A stretch of DNA of 64,000 nucleotides, taken from contig NC_088786.1 in the NCBI RefSeq assembly GCF_949628265.1, forward strand, positions 16,430,001-16,494,000, given 5' to 3'. The translations under genes and the position numbers were made by a program. Numbering within the stretch: position 1 is the stretch's first letter; every line of letters starts with the position of its first letter. Under the pieces are notes generated by a model. That model searched no databases, was not told where the DNA came from, and saw only the letters and a program-made list of their open reading frames with translations. Of the stretch, positions 34,281 through 46,029 are shown in pieces. Source of the stretch: Cloeon dipterum. Lineage: Eukaryota; Arthropoda; Insecta; Ephemeroptera; Baetidae.

Positions 34281-36928
34281 ATGGAGGTAAATTACTAGCT
34301 GAACATTTTTTCAGAACATACTCCCTGTGGATAAAGATCGTCTCCTCAGTGCAGAGTGGCATTTTCATGTGCCTGTGTTTCTTTTTCAACTTTTCTCCTT
34401 TTTGTAGAAAGTTTGATGTTAATATGGGCTGATGCTCCAATTCTAAGAAGATGGTCAGTCCATAAGAAAGTCAATCTTATACACCCAAAACGATTTTGTT
34501 CGCGCTTATCTTGGTTTTGATGGACTTGTTTATGTAATTTTTGCAGATTGAAGTTTTGAGTACTTCGGGATCGAAACCACTTTTCACCTTAACTGGAGTG
34601 AGTATTCATTTTAAAACTATTTTAATATGCAGTTCCAAACAAATTTCGTACCTAACAGGAAAAATAAAAATATTTCCGTTTTTTTTAGTATAATTCTTGA
34701 GAATGACTGGATAGTAAAAAGGATAGTGCAATATGTTGCCCTTGACGAGAGTGACATTGCAGGTTTCTCCGGTTTTTTTACTTTATTAAAGACCAATTCA
34801 GGTTGTATGCTTATCCTCAGTATTAAAATAATATGTCATTCCTCTGTTATGAAGCTACATACAGGGAATGCAAAATGAATTCTTAGAGCAAAATTTCCTA
34901 AAATGTTAACTGCTGAAAATTTGCAGTCAGCTTTATTTGTACGCTATGTGTTGCGTATGGGAATAAATGCAAATCATTGTTCACAAAACCCATGTTCACG
35001 ACCTCCTCAAGGACTTCCACCGAATTTATCTCTCAACGTTTATTTTCTCACCACGTAATGAGAATTGAACTAAAAAAAAACTTATTCCTGCAGTTGGCGC
35101 CGTCAACAACAATTAAGGAGATCAAGGATCAGATCTACAGAAAGAAGAAAGCTCTGTATCCTGAGAGACAATCCATCAGGCTTGAGGTTAAAGGTTCCAG
35201 CCTGAAGGACTCCGAGCCCATCTCCTCTTTTGGACTGAAGAGCGGTGCCAAGATTTTCCTGAAGGACCTAGGACCCCAAATTGGCTGGAAGACGGTCTTC
35301 CTTGCGGAGTACGCAGGACCTCTTTTCGTCTACCTTTGGTTCTACACCAGGCCTTGGTACTTCTATGGAGAGGGTGCTGCCTCACAGCCCATATCCCAGT
35401 GCACAAAGTAAGAAAATGATTTTTTCTGCTTGTCTAATTAAAAATAACATTAATTGCAGAGTCTGAAAGAATATTCTCATCTCATGAGAGGAGTAATACT
35501 TGTAGCTCTTAAGCTAGAGAAATTAAACTGGAGGTGTTCAATTGGTATTTTTTAGGATTGCTGCCCTTTGCTGGTCCGTTCATTATGCCAAGCGACTTTT
35601 CGAAACTGTTTTCGTCCACCGATTCTCCCATTCCACCATGCCAATGTTCAACCTGTTCAAGAACTGCTCTTACTACTGGTTGTTCACCGCCTACGTCGCC
35701 TACCACGTCAACCACCCCCTGTTCACTCCTCCTTCCGATACCCAGATGTACGTCTCCCTTGGATTATTTGGGGTAAGATGGAAAACACACCAAAAAATGA
35801 AATTGGCTGAACCATTATTGTTTCTCCATTTAGGTCTCTCAACTTGGAAACTTGAGCATTCATGTGGCCCTGAGGAACCTGCGACCTCCAGGCACTACTG
35901 TCCGCAAGATCCCCATGCCCACGTCGAACCCCTTCACAGGACTGTTCAATCTGGTGTCTTGCCCCAACTACACCTACGAATTTGGGAGTTGGGCTTCTTT
36001 CACAGCAATGACCCAGTGTTTACCAGGTAAGGATACATTGGAACAATATGAACGCGTTTGAAAGCAGGTTGCAAAAGTGCTCACAAAGTTATTGCAAGAA
36101 TTTTTTAGTAAGGAAAAATATTCAACTTGAAATTGAAGGGAGATGATTGTTAATATTGAAAATTGAAAGGAAGGGAATCTTTATCAGATAGAAACACTCC
36201 TGCACATGAGGATAAAGATTGTGTTCAAATTTTTTTCAGGAAAATAGAAATGAATACCGACAAATTAGTTATTTTAAATTTGTTTTACGAAACGATTTAA
36301 CAGTTTTGGAAAAAAATGGTTGGCAAGAATACGCCACACTTTATAATATTTCTTATGCACATATCATTGGTGGGTTAATGCGCCAATGCTATCAGATTTT
36401 GAGAAAATCAGTGATGATGTTTTAAATTCAACCTAACTACTGTGCATTTATAATGTTCTAAACCTTACATTATTTGGCATCGTAAATTGACGAAGAAAAC
36501 CACGCATAGTAAGGACAAATTTTTTAAATAAAAAATATTGAATTTTCGTTTCAACAGCAATAAGCTGAACTCGGTTTGCATAAAATATTTTCCATGTAGA
36601 GAAGATTAAATTCAAGATTAGAAGAGAAAAGCTAAAAATTTGTAAATAGACGTTGATGCCATAATATGTTTGCGGCTGCAGACATTCAAAACTTGTGGTA
36701 ATAGCCAATAGCACAACGCTTGCATTCTTTGATTATTCATTCAAATTTGAGAGCACGTAGAGTCAAAGAACAAAACTTAATATGACGTGTTATCTTTCAG
36801 CTGGCCTGTTTGCTCTTGCTGGACTCTACCAAATGACCGTGTGGGCCATTGGCAAACACAAACTGTACAAGAAGGAGTTTTCCAACTACCCCAAGGGTCG
36901 CAAAGCTATTTTGCCTCTGCTGATTTAA
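34281..36928 (+). CDS. TECR: Very-long-chain enoyl-CoA reductase (TECR / Sc2)
   Basis: Exons 34281-34286, 34547-34597, 35094-35407, 35556-35772, 35834-36026 and 36801-36928 encode 302 aa (human 308). TECR catalyses the last, NADPH-dependent step of the very-long-chain fatty acid elongation cycle, reducing trans-2,3-enoyl-CoA, in the ER membrane. The N-terminal ~90 residues form the ubiquitin-like region ([18 protein letters not shown]). The rest is multi-pass membrane steroid-reductase fold, with [36 protein letters not shown] and [14 protein letters not shown]. The C-terminus ends [16 protein letters not shown]. The first exon contains only ATG GAG; it is accepted because its donor and phase fit and no other ATG is available in frame. 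The last intron is 774 nt. Confidence 0.95.
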
Positions 36929-38073
36929 ATTGAGGACAAAATGCTTTGATTGCTGCCTTAGTCTCTCTATTTTTGTTACTCAACTCCACTCTTTGGCACA
37001 GCGACCTTTAGTAGAGTTGTCAGTTCAAATCATCATTGTTGTTCAGCATATTTTGTTATTGCATTCCAGTAGCTTCGCTCATTTGACGTAAATGGTTTTG
37101 AAGAGGCCCTTGACCAAGCTCAATGTAAAGCTTTCCCGTGTTAATTATTTGGGTTAGGTTGTGCCAGTGTTTTGGTTTCTATGTCACTGTACTTTGTTCT
37201 AAATGGATTAATAAATAATTGCTTTATTACTAGCATATTGAGTTATACTTTTACCATCAATCAGCAATATAGTGAGGTCGTCAAGAACTGAAAAACAGCA
37301 TTTCTGTTACGAGTTAGTGATTGGATATCTTTAAGACGAACCCGCACGCAATAGAGCGGCATATTAAATATTTAAATCATTCACAGAATGGTGTGGGTGA
37401 CCGCGACTGCTTGGATTTTTGATTCGCTAATGGCTACACAATAGCCACTACTTCTTTTAAGCTGCCATCCGATGTACTCTTGCCACATAAACACAAGTCT
37501 CTTGATCAGTGCAATATTTGTTTTTAATTTCTCAACTTGAATCTCTTTTGCGCTGTATTCGCCTGCAATTACTGTGAGTCAATCATCTTGCTGTTTTTAT
37601 TAGTTTCATACTGATCATTAGATGAATACACCATGAGTGGTTAGGCTAGCGTTTTAAATAAAAATGTTTGCGATATCTCTAGTGGATAGACAACAACAAT
37701 TTCCTTCTTTGTTCTAAGAAGAGTACTGAACGCGCAAAAAAATATTAGCTAACATAATTAATAGCGTTTAAATCTGTGACGTAACAAAAAATTAATATTA
37801 CAATTTCCAATGGTGTGAAGAAATCTCACTGATTAGAGGGGCAGTCAAAGATCAAGTCAGTTCAAAGGCGCAAATGCAGTAAATCCGAGCACTATCAAAG
37901 AAAGAGCTGAATCGCTCCGCGCCATGAATCGTTAATTGTCAACTGTTCGGCTACGAAGCAAGTGCAAGAAATTTTTACAGGTAAGGTTACGTTCCGATTA
38001 ATATATTTTTTTCAGTATAATAACAAATATTAAAAAGCAGAAATCCTAGGCGATTGAAGAATATTCAAGCGAG
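36929..38073. other. Spacer between TECR and the orphan membrane protein
   Basis: The TECR 3' UTR, with AATAAAT near 37210, is followed by AT-rich sequence and the presumed promoter of the next gene near 37850-38000. No coding sequence was recognised. Confidence 0.5.
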
Positions 38074-40854
38074 ATGCGACTTTCACAACAGCTCACAATC
38101 ATATTTATTTTCCTTTGCTCTCTCGGATTGAAAGGTAAATTGAAAATATATTTATATCACAATTTTCAAAGCTTATACATTCATGCTTAAAAAATTGTAG
38201 CTAAGGCTGAGGAACTTTTAATTGTGAGACAACGACTTCAAAATGCCACGACTGAGCTCCAATGTTTCTACAATGGACCACAAGATAAATCTGTTGGTCT
38301 AGCTTGGATTCTACCAGCTGGAGTTCGAAGAGCAAATGAAAGTAAAGTATACAATAAAAACGCAAGAATAATTTAACTAAATGTCCTGCAAATTTATTTT
38401 CCAATCAGGCCATCAACGGTGGAAACACAAAAGCTCTGAGTCATTCGTAAGTATTTTTTGCTTTAGTAAAAATATAATATGAATAAAATAGCTGAAGTAT
38501 AACTTTTCAACAGATTCGAGGCCACTTTGAATACTACGGAACCGTTTGGGACTCCACCAATTCTATGCATGTCAAAAACAACATTTTACCTCCAGTACTT
38601 GATGAAAGATGGAACGGTGATTTGAAAAGTTAACCAAAATATAAATGGAGAACTAATAATTAAATCATTCAGAATTCAACGAAGTGCAAACAGCGCCAAA
38701 CGAAAATTTTCAACTTCTGAGTAGATTTACTACGAATCGATTGCATTTGTCTATCCTTGCGAAAAATGACGCACAAATTGCACTTCAAACTGGCGACTCT
38801 GCCCACACGAGCATTTCGTACCTCATCACACTGGACCCGTCCTACCAGACCCCGGGATCGCTTAACCTCGAACTATGTCCTGGCGGGGTTAGCAGGGAGC
38901 GCAGCTCACATAGATGCAGTCTATTAACAAAAACTGATGTGAGGCATTTTTATTAAATTTAAATTTAATTCAGCTACCTCAGTCCAAAGCGAGCAATTTA
39001 TTTCCAGTATCAGAGTTTAAGCTGATTCACGAGCTTTCCTGTTCCATCTGAAGGCCAAGAATAACATATTACACAACGGGATGCTAACATCCCCTTATGA
39101 CCATACTGGCCGAGCAGGAAATTTCTGCTGTGATATACTAAAAAAAACAGCTTCTCGCTATATTCAGAGGCGGCTGCACTGAATTTTCAACTGAAAAAAA
39201 TTATTATGCAGTCTATATTTTATTGGTTATCTGCTAATCAAATAAATTTTATGAAAAAAATATTTAGAAAAATTCCTCCTCAAACTATAGGGACGTTTTG
39301 ATTAAATTATTTTTAGTCTCGAGATTCGGCCAGCTTGTTGAAGAACGGCAAAGAGTGGACACACTTCACAATTTCTATAGAAGAGGAACACAGCCTAGCA
39401 CACCGCATCAAAATGATTGATGCGACTAGCGGAAAAATTTTGCTTGACTATCGGAAGCAACCGGCTTATCACAGATTACCAAGCGGTATATCTGTGAGGA
39501 CGTTGGACTCAACCGGATCATGGAAAATACATGCGTGTATGGGATACCATCATTTATCCAAATGGGTCAAGATTTTAGTAAAATTGTTTCAGATCGCGTG
39601 GTGATCCATAATGCAAAAGAGGACGGAGAGGGATTCAACGTTAATGAAGTGAGCAAGCCAACAAACTCATGTCTTCACATCCATTACTTTTTCAGAGCGG
39701 GCTTTGGAAAAGCGCTAGTTAGAACCAAAGACGGAAGCGTTACGATTGAATTAGAGGTAGCAAATATTTGTAATAAACAAAAAAGACTTTCTGTCATAAA
39801 TTAATGACCAGCCAACCAATGGAAAGTGGAGGCACGCAATTATTAGGGCGCCGATGAATCCACCATCGGATTATTTGCATTTTATCCCGCCATTCGGTCC
39901 TCATTTGCATTTCGTGGGCACGGTTTTTGCAATCAACCAACCATTTCGAGTTTGTGGAGAGGAGGGTAAGCTTTTCTAAAATGTCAATCTAAACAAAGTG
40001 TTGAAGCAACCCACTTGCAGAGTTCTTCACTTCAAAAATCGTGCTACCAGAAGGGACAGACCCAACAAACACAGTATGCCAAACTATTTCCAGTGACGCT
40101 GACGAGCAGTATGCGGCAGTGCATGGAACCATCTTTACAGAGAAAAACAAAAATAGCGGTAAAAATATTTTAAATTGCAAATTTTTGTGCGAAACGGAGC
40201 ATTTTTTATCATTCAATGCAAATCAAATGATTTCTTAATTTAAAAATGTGTAATTATTTGTAGTTTTACTGTTCTTTTCCTATTCCGATTTAATATAATT
40301 AATTAAAAGTAGATTGCCCGAGAAACACTTTTGGCAAATACTGCAATATCACCTGTGGAAGTGTAATGAGTGACAAATCGTGCCAAAGCAAAGTTCAGTG
40401 CGACAAGGAAATTTGCACCTGTTTGCCAGGTTACATGCCAACCAACAAGTGGGAGACTACATGCTCAACTGTCACTGCTGGTAAAAATAGTTTTTATATT
40501 TTTCAACAGATTATTTAAAACTGCATGAATACATATTTAGAGCAAGCCACCATTGCCCCTCAGCTAACCGAGTCACCATTTTTGGCTGTCGAGGATGAAG
40601 ATATATCTATTAACAAACAAAGTTCTGAAGAATACATCGATTCTGAAGCGGAATACACGCAAGAATCAAGGGAGCAAAATAGGAGTTATGTGATTTGGTG
40701 GATCGTTGGCATCACTTGTTCCTGGTTAATAACCATGTGCGCCTTGGTTCTCGTTTTTAGAGAAAGGCCAGATCTGGTGCCTGTGTGGATGTACAGTTTG
40801 ATGATGCGCTGCACAGGCCGAAATGCAGGTGGTCAATTGATCAATGACGAATAA
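38074..40854 (+). CDS. Orphan type I membrane protein with EGF-like region
   Basis: Eleven exons: 38074-38134, 38201-38341, 38409-38446, 38514-38616, 38673-38938, 39317-39536, 39593-39756, 39812-39965, 40021-40158, 40313-40480 and 40541-40854. Every phase closes, giving 588 aa. I do not recognise the gene. Visible features are a signal peptide (residues 1-20) and an Ig-like C-x12-W start (LQCFYNGPQDKSVGLAW). A segment near residues 125-155 (LSILAKNDAQIAL) resembles farnesoic-acid O-methyltransferase-like domains. A later segment (HIHYFFRAGFGKALV, NGKWRHAIIRAP) is weakly MAM-like. One Cys-rich EGF/scavenger-type module (about 430-481: CPRNTFGKYCNITC, CTCLPGY) follows. An acidic stalk leads to one membrane segment (534-557) and a ~31-residue tail. 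It might be a kinase-less relative of arthropod Tie-like receptors, but this is a guess. The exon 6/7 junction (39536/39593) was chosen by phase. Confidence 0.72.
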
Positions 40855-42243
40855 GCGTTTTTTAATTATTTTGTTATCTAAAAAAAACTAGCTCTCCAGT
40901 GATAACACACAGGGACTTTTTTAATCTAACTTAAAAATATTACTTCATGAAAAGTCATGCCTGTATTTTTCAAAGCCAGCTAAAGAAAAAAAGAAAGGAA
41001 ATTTTGAAATCAATTGTTTTTTTAATAAAAGCCTTAATTAAAAGTGTCAACAAGTCGTCATTATTGAACTATCCATGGGGGCCATAACGTGAGCCCTAAC
41101 CTATAGTAATGTGATTATAGATAATAGCAGGGTTGCATTTGCTTACCACCCGGTTTTTCACCACTGGTTTTTACCACTCAATTTTTACCAATTTCTAGCG
41201 CAAGAAATAAAAGAATGATTAATTTTTAAAACCTAAAATTTGCGGTCGGAGTGGTGAAATTTTCCTCTTTTGTGCAGATTTTTTTCTTTTAAACTGTCAT
41301 TTGCTGCCTCAATTTCTCCAAAAACATATCTCTGAAAATTTCTCATTTGAGTTCATGAGCTAATTATTATATTGAAAACAGAGGTGCAAACATATTATGC
41401 CTGATGCCAAAAACCTGGTAAAAATTGAAAAAGGGGGGTTTACCACTGCACTGCATTTTTTTAATTTACAAAAATGCGGTGTTTTGCAACCCTGGATATT
41501 AGGCATTTTTTAGTATCTGCAAAATAGAAATTGACAAAATTTTATTAAAAGCGCGAATTTTACTTAAGACAAATTTTATATTGTACGTTATATTACATTA
41601 CGTAAATTAACCGAATTAAACTTGGCTAATTTCAAATTTGTTTTCAAAATATTGATTATAATAATCTATAAAAGAGAATTAATGAGAAACTCAATTCTCA
41701 AGCACGTAAAGAATCTCATTAATATTTTTGTCGAGATTCTATTTCGGAAATAGTTTTTTAGGACTTTAGGCAGAACTTATTAATAATTTTATCGAGGTAT
41801 GCTGGAAAAAAGAATAAGAAAAAATCGAAAAAATAATGAAAATTCATTGTGTTGTGCAATAATATTGTGTAAACCGCGCCCAATGAAAGCAAAAATTAAT
41901 GTAGCCAAGGAGGTGTGGCACTATCGACTTTTTGCACGTCGACGCCTCCTTGACGTTACGTCATCAACGAAGCATTCCGCCCTTTCTCATGTTTAGCTGC
42001 GCGATACGGCACTCAGCAATACTCACAGGCCTGTGCGAATTTTCTTATTAGTCGTGCTGCAACTGTTAATTTGCATTTGGGCAGGTAAGATATCGGCCTG
42101 CCTTATCTTAACGTGCCTGACCAATCTGAGCGGCTTTATTGAGCGTAGATCGATGCAGTCCTAGGTGAATTAATGACACGTTCCCATCCACAGAGCGTAT
42201 GGAATTGCAGACTGACTTTTGCACCACCTGACTCCCGACTAAC
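40855..42243. other. Spacer upstream of PPP1R2, with a hAT-like MITE
   Basis: It contains the 3' UTR of the orphan membrane gene, the transposable element at 41128-41494, AT-rich sequence with a weak inverted repeat at about 41676-41730 (TTAATGAGA / TCTCATTAA), and the PPP1R2 promoter and 5' UTR. No gene was seen. Confidence 0.55.
41128..41494. mobile_element. Non-autonomous hAT-like element (MITE)
   Basis: A 367-bp element bounded by CAGGGTTGCA at the left and TGCAACCCTG at the right. It is flanked by 8-bp target duplications with one mismatch (GATAATAG 41120-41127, GATATTAG 41495-41502). The ends and duplication length are typical of hAT transposons. Inside, TTTTTACCAC/GGTAAA-type motifs recur in both orientations, so the subterminal regions are themselves partly inverted. 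No transposase is present. Confidence 0.82.
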
Positions 42244-42849
42244 ATGGCCGAGAACCTGAAGAAGCGCCCTACCAAGGGCATTTTGAAATCGTCCACCAGC
42301 TTCGAGAAGCAGGAACAGGCGCAGCTAAAAGCAGCCAGCAGACAGAAAGAGACCAAGTGGGACGAGATGAATATCATGGCAACTCTGCATCCCGCGGACA
42401 AAGACTACGGACACATGAAGATCGAAGAGCCAAAGACACCTTACAACTGGGCCAACGAGGAGTTGGAGTCGATGGACGTGTCGGACGGTAAGGGCATTGA
42501 TGCCATGGCGTTGGCGGAGAAAATTTCCACAGAGGCAAACCAACTACCAACGGTGTGCCAGGAGGAGGAGGAGGAAAGTGAAGAGGAGGAGGAGGAACTA
42601 CCCCCTGAACAAAAGGCTCGGAAAAATCACTTTGAGAGCAAAAGAAAAATGCATTATAATGAGTTCCAAGCGGTGAAATTAGCGAGAAAATTAATGGAAG
42701 AGGAGGATGACGAGGACGAAGAAGACGTTGCTGCGTCAAGTTCTACGTCTAACAAAGATTCCGAGCATGAGGAGGAGGAGGAGAAAGTGGAAAAAGAAGA
42801 GGCTGCCACAGCTGAAAAGGAGGAAAAGAAGCCCAGTGACGTGGAATAA
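42244..42849 (+). CDS. PPP1R2: Protein phosphatase inhibitor 2
   Basis: A single-exon gene of 201 aa. Inhibitor-2 binds and inhibits PP1 catalytic subunits and is controlled by GSK3 phosphorylation. All three PP1-contact regions are present: KGILK at residues 11-15, KWDEMNIMAT near residue 39, and KRKMHYNEFQAVKLARKLMEE. The GSK3 site is conserved (EEPKTPYN, cf. the PxTP around human Thr72). Long acidic runs (EEEEESEEEEEE, DDEDEED, HEEEEE) fill the loop and tail. The start is the first ATG of the frame and matches the family N-terminus. It lies 525 bp upstream of NAXE, also intronless. Confidence 0.96.
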   Translation: MAENLKKRPTKGILKSSTSFEKQEQAQLKAASRQKETKWDEMNIMATLHPADKDYGHMKIEEPKTPYNWANEELESMDVSDGKGIDAMALAEKISTEANQLPTVCQEEEEESEEEEEELPPEQKARKNHFESKRKMHYNEFQAVKLARKLMEEEDDEDEEDVAASSSTSNKDSEHEEEEEKVEKEEAATAEKEEKKPSDVE

Positions 42850-43374
42850 AAATAGTCATTTCACTGGCAGTATGCACACAAATGCGAACAAGTGATACAA
42901 AAACAATTAAGTGACACAGCTGGAGCCAAATAAGGGCGAGAATTTGGCTCAAATCCTGTTATCTGATCTGGCTGGACTAAATACGCCGAGTCTTGACTGT
43001 TTAAATTTAAATTATTATTTAATTGATCGATCGCCATTGCAATAACAAATATTATGACTCATGTTGCTTGACAAAACGTAATACAAGTAATACTTAATTA
43101 TGTCCTAGTCGTCGATGTATCCAAATTGGCTGAGGGTGTGTGAACAAAATCATTCGATTCCTAGGCAATTGCAAATTTCAGATTATTTAAATGTTTTAGC
43201 AGAAAATGTCCATATTTGGTGCGAATAAATACAAAAATCCAACAGAAATGAGAAACAAATTTGAATCTTATATTTTATTTAACCTTCGCCAGGCAAGATT
43301 GGTCAAGACACGTTAAGTTCGTGACAGGAAAAATTAAGATCGATTTAATTACCTTGAAATATTTCTAGAGACTA
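42850..43374. other. Spacer between PPP1R2 and NAXE
   Basis: 525 bp of AT-rich sequence holding the PPP1R2 3' end and the NAXE promoter and 5' UTR. No gene was seen. Confidence 0.55.
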
Positions 43375-44136
43375 ATGCTCCGACCCTTCCTTGGCCTACT
43401 AAACTTTCGTACATCTGCTGTGCAAGCTGCGCGAAAAATGGTTCGGTACCTAGGCCAACAAGAGGCCATTGACGTCGATGTGGCCCTGTTCAACGAATAC
43501 CGATTCTCAGTGGATCAACTAATGGAGCTGGCCGGCCTGAGCTGTGCCACTGCCATCGCCAAGAGTTTCCCTGAAAAAGTCGGACAGGAGGTGCTCGTCT
43601 GCTGCGGCGTTGGCAACAACGGCGGCGACGGCCTCGTTTGTGCCCGCCACCTTGCCCTCTTCGGCTACAAACCCAGCATCTACTACGTCAAGCGCCCTGA
43701 CCCGAGCAAGACCCTGTACAACAACCTGGTGTGTCAGTGCGAGAAGATGGGAATTCCCTTCGTGGAGGTGTCAGACGTGGACAGCAAGTACGGCTTGGTC
43801 GTGGACGCCCTGTTCGGATTCAGCTTCAAGCCGCCTGTCAGAGAAGCTTTTGTGCCCATCATGCAAGCCCTGAAGACAACAAAAATTCCAATCTGCAGCA
43901 TCGACATCCCTAGCGGATGGCATGTGGAGGAGGGTTGTCCTCCGGAGGGTGGAATCCAACCGGAGCTGCTTATCTCGCTAACCACCCCAAAGAAATGTGC
44001 TGAGCATTTCAAGGGAAAGTTCCACTTCTTAGGAGGAAGGTTCGTTCCCCCCGGATTGGCACAAAAATATAAGATGGATCTACCAGTCTATCCTGGGACT
44101 GAATTGTGCGTTCAACTGAACAATGATTATTTGTAG
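43375..44136 (+). CDS. NAXE: NAD(P)HX epimerase (AIBP, YjeF N-terminal domain)
   Basis: A single-exon gene of 253 aa. NAXE interconverts R- and S-NAD(P)HX so that the partner dehydratase can restore the damaged cofactor, mostly in mitochondria. The arginine-bearing N-terminus ([21 protein letters not shown]) looks like a mitochondrial presequence. Family motifs are clear: [16 protein letters not shown] (nucleotide-binding NNGGDG), [10 protein letters not shown] and [15 protein letters not shown]. The length matches animal NAXE without the C-terminal dehydratase domain that bacteria fuse to it. A second ATG 66 bases inside (MVRYLGQQ) could give a cytosolic form. Confidence 0.96.
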   Translation: MLRPFLGLLNFRTSAVQAARKMVRYLGQQEAIDVDVALFNEYRFSVDQLMELAGLSCATAIAKSFPEKVGQEVLVCCGVGNNGGDGLVCARHLALFGYKPSIYYVKRPDPSKTLYNNLVCQCEKMGIPFVEVSDVDSKYGLVVDALFGFSFKPPVREAFVPIMQALKTTKIPICSIDIPSGWHVEEGCPPEGGIQPELLISLTTPKKCAEHFKGKFHFLGGRFVPPGLAQKYKMDLPVYPGTELCVQLNNDYL

Positions 44137-46029
44137 AAATTTGAGTTGTCAAAAATAAATAAATTTGAGTACATAATGAACAATAGAGCCATGATACTTT
44201 TTAATGCACCAAAATCATAAAATAAATTTATACATATACAAAATCATAATCAAATTATAATTATAGATTGCACCACAGTAATGATATAACTCACACTTTT
44301 TGACCAACTAACACACTTCTCAGTAGGTTATAGGGCATTAACATTGATTCTTTTCCCATCAGACTGAGAAGTGTAAAGTGAGCGGAAAAAGTGTGATAGT
44401 CCACTGTCCCACTCATGAGCATGCTAAACACCACCATACCTCAAAATGTGTGCAGTCATTATAAATAAATTAAATATAATGGTACATATTTATGTATGTA
44501 CTTGTCTTGAATGTCTTGCCGTAAATTCATGAAAATTTTTAAGAAAATGCATTCAGGAGGAAAACTAACAAACCATGCATTTTAATTCTGCGCGCTTACC
44601 TTTCAATGATGAGCGATCTAACGATATCTATAATATTCTGTCATCCAACCGCTTTAAGTTTTTATAAGTTAATAGTCAGCATTCATAAATCATAAATGAA
44701 TAACACAAATCATGACGGCGGATGAACGAACAAAACACTATTATTCACGAAGTTAAGCTGTTACTGGCTGTTACTGTGTATGTCGTATGTATGTTCGTTA
44801 TTTTTGTGTTTCCCTTTACAATTAGATGCCATAGAGATGCTAATACTAGTACTATTCAGCAAATTCAATCTGTTGCCAGATTCAGAATCACTAAAATTTT
44901 GCCACACTTGTGGGAGGAAGGTTTTGATTGGTCGCACATTTGGCAGCGGCAGTTTTATTGGCTCGCGATCATATGGTAGGCACAACGTGCCTAGACGTGC
45001 TCTTCTGTTTACATTTTCATCCCCGCCTTCCGCTCCACAGTGGACCCTCCACCACCATCCACTAACTCTAGTACTCTAGTATCCAACTCACAAATCCGAA
45101 TCAGCTGACGAGGTCAAAGGACTCCATTCAATCTAAACATCGAAGCCTCAAGAACGATCCAGAGTGGTTGAGTTGCCGTCATATGGTTCGTGATTCAGAT
45201 AATGTATGTAATTTTGACTATTTTGCGTTAGATATTTATGTAATGTACCTACACCGAATCTGGCCAAACTTTAATATGTATTTATTTGTTTTACGGCACT
45301 TTAATTATATAATATGTAAAACTAAAGATTTTTATACCAAGACAATAAATCTTGATTATGTACAGCTTTTACAGCTGTCAATGCGATAGTTGTTGATGCA
45401 GATTATGTACGTATGTATGTAATAATGATAATGTCTTTTACCTATATTTCTAGACAGTGTTTACCGGTATATTTTCAGTGTTGGAAAGTTTAATTTCGTT
45501 CTTTCATTATCATTGCAAAAACCTGTCACGCATGTGTCCTATTATTTTCCATGTTTTTAATATTTTGTGGTGTTGTGAATTAATTATGCCACAACCAGCT
45601 GTGTGACATTTTCAATATTATAATGTTATGGCGACTTTTCTTTCAGCCATGCCTAATAGGCATCTTACTTTTTTGCTGTGTCCCAATTTTAAAGACTGGC
45701 TCCTGCATTAATATTAAAAAATCGTCTCATCAATAAGTCATATATTTTGATATTTATAATTGTATTTTTATTATTAGTAAGAATAAACATCAAAAAAATT
45801 AGCATGTCCACGTAACGTTTTGAATTATAAGATTTTATGGAACAAGAACACACACTCATAAACTCTGGTCCTGGATGCATTTTATCACCATTATTATTTG
45901 CTTTAATTTTGCAACCTCATTATTAAAAATTCATGCAACTGCAGAGAATAGATAGTGGGGTAAAACATTTTTTCACTGATGTATGGCCTCTGTCAACAGG
46001 ATCCAAGCATTCAGGTAGTTTAGAGCAAC
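44137..46029. other. 1.9-kb gene-free spacer, NAXE / L2HGDH
   Basis: This holds the NAXE 3' UTR, the foldback hairpin at 44286-44400, an AT-rich stretch with ATGTATGTA-type repeats, and a slightly GC-richer patch at about 44920-45170. Short open frames are hydrophobic and unrecognised, and I do not call them. Confidence 0.5.
44286..44400. repeat. Foldback hairpin element downstream of NAXE
   Basis: Imperfect inverted arms of about 38 bp (44287-44324 and 44363-44399) share TCACACTTTTT and ACACTTCTCAGT, with a ~38-bp loop. Arms may extend to CAGT at 44276 and ACTG at 44407. No target duplication was found. A MITE-like foldback element is likely. Confidence 0.6.

Noticed and set aside
44722-45079. 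Hydrophobic open frames between NAXE and L2HGDH
   Set aside because: No splice partners, no homology and AT-driven hydrophobic composition.
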